64,000 nt of DNA from Novosphingobium guangzhouense (lineage in GTDB: Bacteria > Pseudomonadota > Alphaproteobacteria > Sphingomonadales > Sphingomonadaceae). The position numbers and the translations under genes are program-made. Below the pieces are notes generated by a model. The model made no database searches. It was given only the letters and a program-made list of their open reading frames with translations, and was not told the origin of the DNA. Shown one piece after another: positions 61,000-64,000 of the stretch. Every line of letters begins with the position of its first letter. Positions within the stretch are counted from its first letter, which is position 1. The DNA lies in contig NZ_LYMM01000026.1 of the NCBI RefSeq assembly GCF_002896965.1, forward strand, positions 49,864 to 113,863. Reading direction: 5' to 3'.

Positions 61000-63137
61000 A
61001 GCGCCACCTGCATCTGCACGCGCACCGAGCGCGGCGCGCCCAGCGTGCCGGTGCCATCGTCAGTGCTGTTGTAGCCGTTCTGCCCGGTGGGAGTGATATT
61101 GGCCCAGTAATGCTGGTTGAACAGGTTGTTGACGCTCAGGCGCAGGGCGAGGTCCTGCCCGTTGATGTGCGTCTGGTAACGGATGCCAAGGTCGACCAGC
61201 GTATACCCATCGACGAAATCGGTATTGCTGTAGTTGCCGGGACGCTCGCTGACGTGGCTAACGTCGGCGCTAAGCGTCACTTCCGGCAGCATCGGCAGGC
61301 GGTATTCGCCCAGCAGGTTGAACGCCAGCTTGGGCAGGCCTAGGATTTGCTTATCGCTGGTCAGCGCCGATCCGGTGTCGAACAGCTTGGGATCGAGCAC
61401 GGATACCCCTCCAAACAGGTTGAGGTCGTCGGTGATGCGGCCGTTTGCGGTAAGTTCCACGCCGCGGTTACGCTGGCGGCCCTGCTCGCGGTAGATGTTG
61501 TCCGGGCCCGTGAAGGCATAGGGCCGCTCTATCTGGTAGGCGGCCAGAGCCAGGGCCAGGCGGCCAAGGTCGAGCTTGTAGCCTGCCTCCCATTGTTTGC
61601 TGCGATAGGGGGAAAGCCCCTCGCCGGCATTGGCGGCAGCAGCGGGGGCAGCATCACCCTGTTGCAGGCTGCTGGCATAGGTGACGTAGGCGGTCATGTT
61701 GGCGCGCGGCTTGACGATGAGACTGGCGGTGGGGCTCAGCCCGTTGTCCTTGTAGCGCGATGTGACGGTGCCGGTACGGTTGATGTTGCGCGCGCTGATC
61801 CAGTTCTGGCTAGCGGCAAGCAGGACCGATACCGTGTCATTAAAGCTGATCGTATCGCCGAACGTGATCGCCTGCTGCCGCGTGGTCTGTGCGTGGAAGC
61901 GGTCCTTGAAGTCCGGCAGCACGGGCTGGTCAAAGCTGGCAGGGTTCGCCAGGTTGCCGCTGCCCAGCGTGATCGCGCCGGTCTGGAACGGTGTGTAGCG
62001 CTTCCACAGGAAACCGGTTGTGCCGACGAACACTTCATTGCGGATGCCGGCCAGGTCCAGCTTGCCGCGCAGGGTGGCGTTGTTGCTCAACACCCGGTCG
62101 AGGCTGAATGTGGTGTTCACCGTGGTCGCGCGGTAGTCGCCCGCGCTGTTGAGGATGGTCAGTGTGGGTACTGTCGAGGCACGGTCGTTGGTCATGTACA
62201 GGACCCCGCCGCTCAGTTGCCAGTCACTGCCCAGATTCTGGAACAGGCGGCCACTGGCGATAAATGTCTCGTTGTCGTCCCCGGCCCACTTGTAGCCATA
62301 GCCTGCGCGTTTGGGATTGGGTGGAATGCTGGCGAAGCTGACCCCGCGCGCCAGCGAGAACGTGCCGGGAAAGCCCGTTGCGGTGTAGCGGTAATAGCTG
62401 GTGTTCACCTCGATGCGGGTGGCCGGCGCGGGGCGCAGGTCGAACGAGGCGCTGGCCAGCTTACGGCGCAGGTTGCTGGCGTCGGCGTAAGTCTCGCCCT
62501 CCTGCGAAAGCAGATTAATGCGTGCGCCGAACAACCCGTCGGGGCCTGCCCGGCGGCTGAGATCGACATGGGCCAGCACGTTTCCGCTGCTGGTGTAGCC
62601 TAGCTTGAACGCGCTCAAGGACTGGTCGGTAGGCCGCTTGAACACGTAGTTGAATGTTCCAGCGGGGCTCGCCGGGCCGTAAAGCGCACCGGCGAGCCCG
62701 TTCAGCACTTCGATCCGGTCGAACTGCTCGATGGCATAGTCCGTGGTCGCGGCGATGTTGAGGCCGTCGATGCGCGTGTTCTGGACGACGCCGGCCTGCA
62801 TCCCGCGCGATTGCGGGCGGATGTTCTCGCCCTGCACCGAGGGGATGTAGCGGAAGAGTTCGCGCACATTCTGGAGTTGCTGGCTTTCGGCCAGGTTCAC
62901 AGGGACGACGCTGATCGAATAGGGTGTGTCGAGCGGGGACTTCTCGCCCAGCGGACCGACTGCCACCTTGCGAGTGCGGTAAGTATCGTCCTCGGAAGGA
63001 AGCACGCCGTTGACGATGATCTCGCCGCCGCCGTCTGCCTGGGCCTGGGCCTGGGCCTCGCTCGCGGGCACGAAGACCACCATCGCCAGCGCGTGCAGGC
63101 TGCCTGCGATACAAGTGCTTGTGGTTGATTTTCGCAT
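60996..63137 (-). CDS. TonB-dependent siderophore-type receptor
   Basis: A 713-residue outer-membrane receptor: signal peptide (LHALAMVVFVPASEAQA), plug domain with SPLDTPYSISVV, PSVQGENIRPQSRGMQ and IEVLNGLAGALYGPASPAGT, and a barrel with the C-terminal VRVQMQVAL. It resembles FhuE/FpvA-type receptors for metal chelates. It is transcribed with the ModA-like gene, which suggests a molybdate-chelate or similar ligand rather than plain ferric siderophore. A TATAT/ATATA inverted repeat lies just upstream. Confidence 0.85.
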   Translation of the reverse strand: MRKSTTSTCIAGSLHALAMVVFVPASEAQAQAQADGGGEIIVNGVLPSEDDTYRTRKVAVGPLGEKSPLDTPYSISVVPVNLAESQQLQNVRELFRYIPSVQGENIRPQSRGMQAGVVQNTRIDGLNIAATTDYAIEQFDRIEVLNGLAGALYGPASPAGTFNYVFKRPTDQSLSAFKLGYTSSGNVLAHVDLSRRAGPDGLFGARINLLSQEGETYADASNLRRKLASASFDLRPAPATRIEVNTSYYRYTATGFPGTFSLARGVSFASIPPNPKRAGYGYKWAGDDNETFIASGRLFQNLGSDWQLSGGVLYMTNDRASTVPTLTILNSAGDYRATTVNTTFSLDRVLSNNATLRGKLDLAGIRNEVFVGTTGFLWKRYTPFQTGAITLGSGNLANPASFDQPVLPDFKDRFHAQTTRQQAITFGDTISFNDTVSVLLAASQNWISARNINRTGTVTSRYKDNGLSPTASLIVKPRANMTAYVTYASSLQQGDAAPAAAANAGEGLSPYRSKQWEAGYKLDLGRLALALAAYQIERPYAFTGPDNIYREQGRQRNRGVELTANGRITDDLNLFGGVSVLDPKLFDTGSALTSDKQILGLPKLAFNLLGEYRLPMLPEVTLSADVSHVSERPGNYSNTDFVDGYTLVDLGIRYQTHINGQDLALRLSVNNLFNQHYWANITPTGQNGYNSTDDGTGTLGAPRSVRVQMQVAL

Positions 63138-63161
63138 TGATAGCCCCCTGTTTTCACGCGC

Positions 63162-63183
63162 TCTATATTCTAATGGATATAGA
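63162..63183 (-). promoter_or_regulatory. ModE-like inverted repeat upstream of the receptor-modA operon
   Basis: TCTATAT and ATATAGA are perfect 7-base arms with an 8-base spacer, 25 bases upstream of the receptor start. ModE operators have TATAT/ATATA-type arms with a 6-8 base spacer, so this is a candidate molybdate-responsive site, but the match is partial. Confidence 0.5.
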
Positions 63184-63555
63184 AGGCAATTATCCCAAGG
63201 GGTGCGGTTCCGGATTTCCAGAGCGGTCGACCACTACTAAGCGAGATTTCTTGAGCACTATCAGATGACAGCCGCAGAGCCGACCCATTGTTACCCTTCA
63301 AAGGTCGAATTCGGCTCCCTCGGTACAGACCTTCTGCTTTTTCGCCAGTGCGCGACCCAATCCAGATGTTTTGGACGCCTATTCGGAGCGTCGGGGCAAC
63401 AGTAAACGCAACAGTCTTGGCAGTTTTAGTGGCTTATTGTGAGATAAAACGGGAGGCTCCCGCTCTGGTTGGCCGCCCCACTTGTCGTCGCTTGCGAACG
63501 TTTCTTCGCTCCAAGCCTGTCACTGGCACCTGATGGTCGCTGGGCCGCAGCACCC
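63184..63555. other. Stretch without an intact gene
   Basis: Only short frames without family similarity are present (for example 63288-63533 on the plus strand). Confidence 0.35.
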
Positions 63556-63801
63556 TCATCTTTCGCCGCACGGATTGTCGGGAAAGGCAAAGTCAGGGTT
63601 ATCGATTAAACTGCGATCGGTCAGAGCGTCCAGATAAGCCAGAACTTGGGTCGCTTAGTCGGCATCCAAAGCGAGCCGATGGCGATCAATCGCTTCGTGG
63701 CGCCTCCGGGCGGACCCATTGTGGAACCACGGCCCGGTCACGGCGACGTTGCGCAGCGGCGGCGTGCGGAAGCGCCCTTCGTCAGCCGTCTGCTCCGTGG
63801 C
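63556..63801 (-). pseudogene. C-terminal remnant of a di-haem cytochrome c peroxidase-like protein
   Basis: On the minus strand [20 protein letters not shown] followed by [12 protein letters not shown] and ATQVLAYLDALTDRS matches the C-terminal end of cytochrome c peroxidase/MauG-like proteins. An in-frame TAA (63655-63657) interrupts it, and the CxxCH parts are missing upstream. It is non-functional. Confidence 0.65.
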
Positions 63802-64000
63802 CTCTGCCAGACCGCGATCCGCGTGATTGCCGCGCAGGCTTTTCCGGTCCTACGATATAGCGCACGTCCCGCGTAAACGGCAGCCTTGCCACAAGGGGGC
63901 ACCTCAAGGTTCGTTCGCCAGACAACGCTAAGCCGGAGATGTCTCTGAAACTCTGCAATAACCTTTTTGCATGCCTGCCCCATTGCGCGGGTCTAGCCTG

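Noticed and set aside
61347..62603. Plus-strand frame of 418 codons
   Set aside because: It is antisense to the TonB receptor with conserved plug and barrel motifs; no domain is seen in the plus frame.

Overview
The window looks like part of a large plasmid from an alphaproteobacterium of the order Sphingomonadales (Sphingomonas, Sphingobium or Novosphingobium type). It has high GC, two TonB-dependent receptors, a MobF-type relaxase, blocks of plasmid-borne hypothetical genes and a nicotine-catabolism locus. The gene order of that locus (isomerase, deformylase, dioxygenase, amidase, monooxygenase) matches, from memory, the ndpHFEGD genes of Sphingomonas melonis TY. No rRNA, tRNA, CRISPR array or recognisable replication gene is visible.

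Layout. 1-3.6 kb: metal-ion module (ZIP-like permease truncated by the window edge, CDF-like exporter, P1B-4-type ATPase with SPC and HEGST motifs). 3.9-18.9 kb: a dense, same-strand block of plasmid accessory genes, mostly unknown, with two PP-loop (PAPS-reductase-like) proteins, a HerA-like ATPase, a seven-repeat Myb/SANT-like protein, a DUF3768 protein, a HigBA toxin-antitoxin pair and an orphan Phd-type antitoxin. A purine-rich leader recurs before several genes. 19-25.7 kb: small proteins, a membrane protein, an IHF alpha subunit, a 5'-truncated coupling protein (TraD) and an intact TrwC/TraI-type relaxase-helicase. 25.9-31.7 kb (minus strand): LysR regulator, an FdhF/YdeP-type molybdenum oxidoreductase, FdhD, MobA and MoeA. 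31.7-32.8 kb: about 1 kb without an intact gene.

32.8-58.8 kb is a nicotine degradation island for the variant pyridine-pyrrolidine (VPP) route. Periplasmic steps: NdpAS/NdpAL (2Fe-2S plus Mo hydroxylase with a Tat signal) hydroxylates nicotine, and NdpB (Tat lipoprotein flavin amine oxidase) oxidises 6-hydroxynicotine; a lipoprotein cytochrome c directly downstream of ndpB is the likely electron acceptor. Cytoplasmic steps: a trimethylamine-dehydrogenase-like enzyme (Pno) with EtfBA oxidises 6-hydroxypseudooxynicotine, an aldehyde dehydrogenase gives 6-hydroxy-3-succinoylpyridine, NdpD yields 2,5-dihydroxypyridine plus a C4 fragment, and NdpE, NdpF, NdpG and NdpH convert the ring to fumarate. 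A TonB receptor, an MFS carrier, a RidA protein, a flavin reductase, an extra alpha/beta hydrolase and a TetR repressor accompany them. A palindromic element with half-site CG(T/A)ATAATT sits in four promoter regions of the island and is a candidate operator. An IS5-family element has inserted exactly at the ndpAL stop codon, and a degenerate GH11 xylanase gene lies beside it.

58.8-60.2 kb holds wrecks of a large serine recombinase and an IS481-type transposase. 60.2-63.1 kb (minus strand) is an operon of a siderophore-type TonB receptor and an orphan ModA-like binding protein, preceded by a TATAT/ATATA inverted repeat resembling molybdate-regulator sites. This may feed molybdenum to the two Mo enzymes in the window. 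63.2-64 kb contains only gene remnants.
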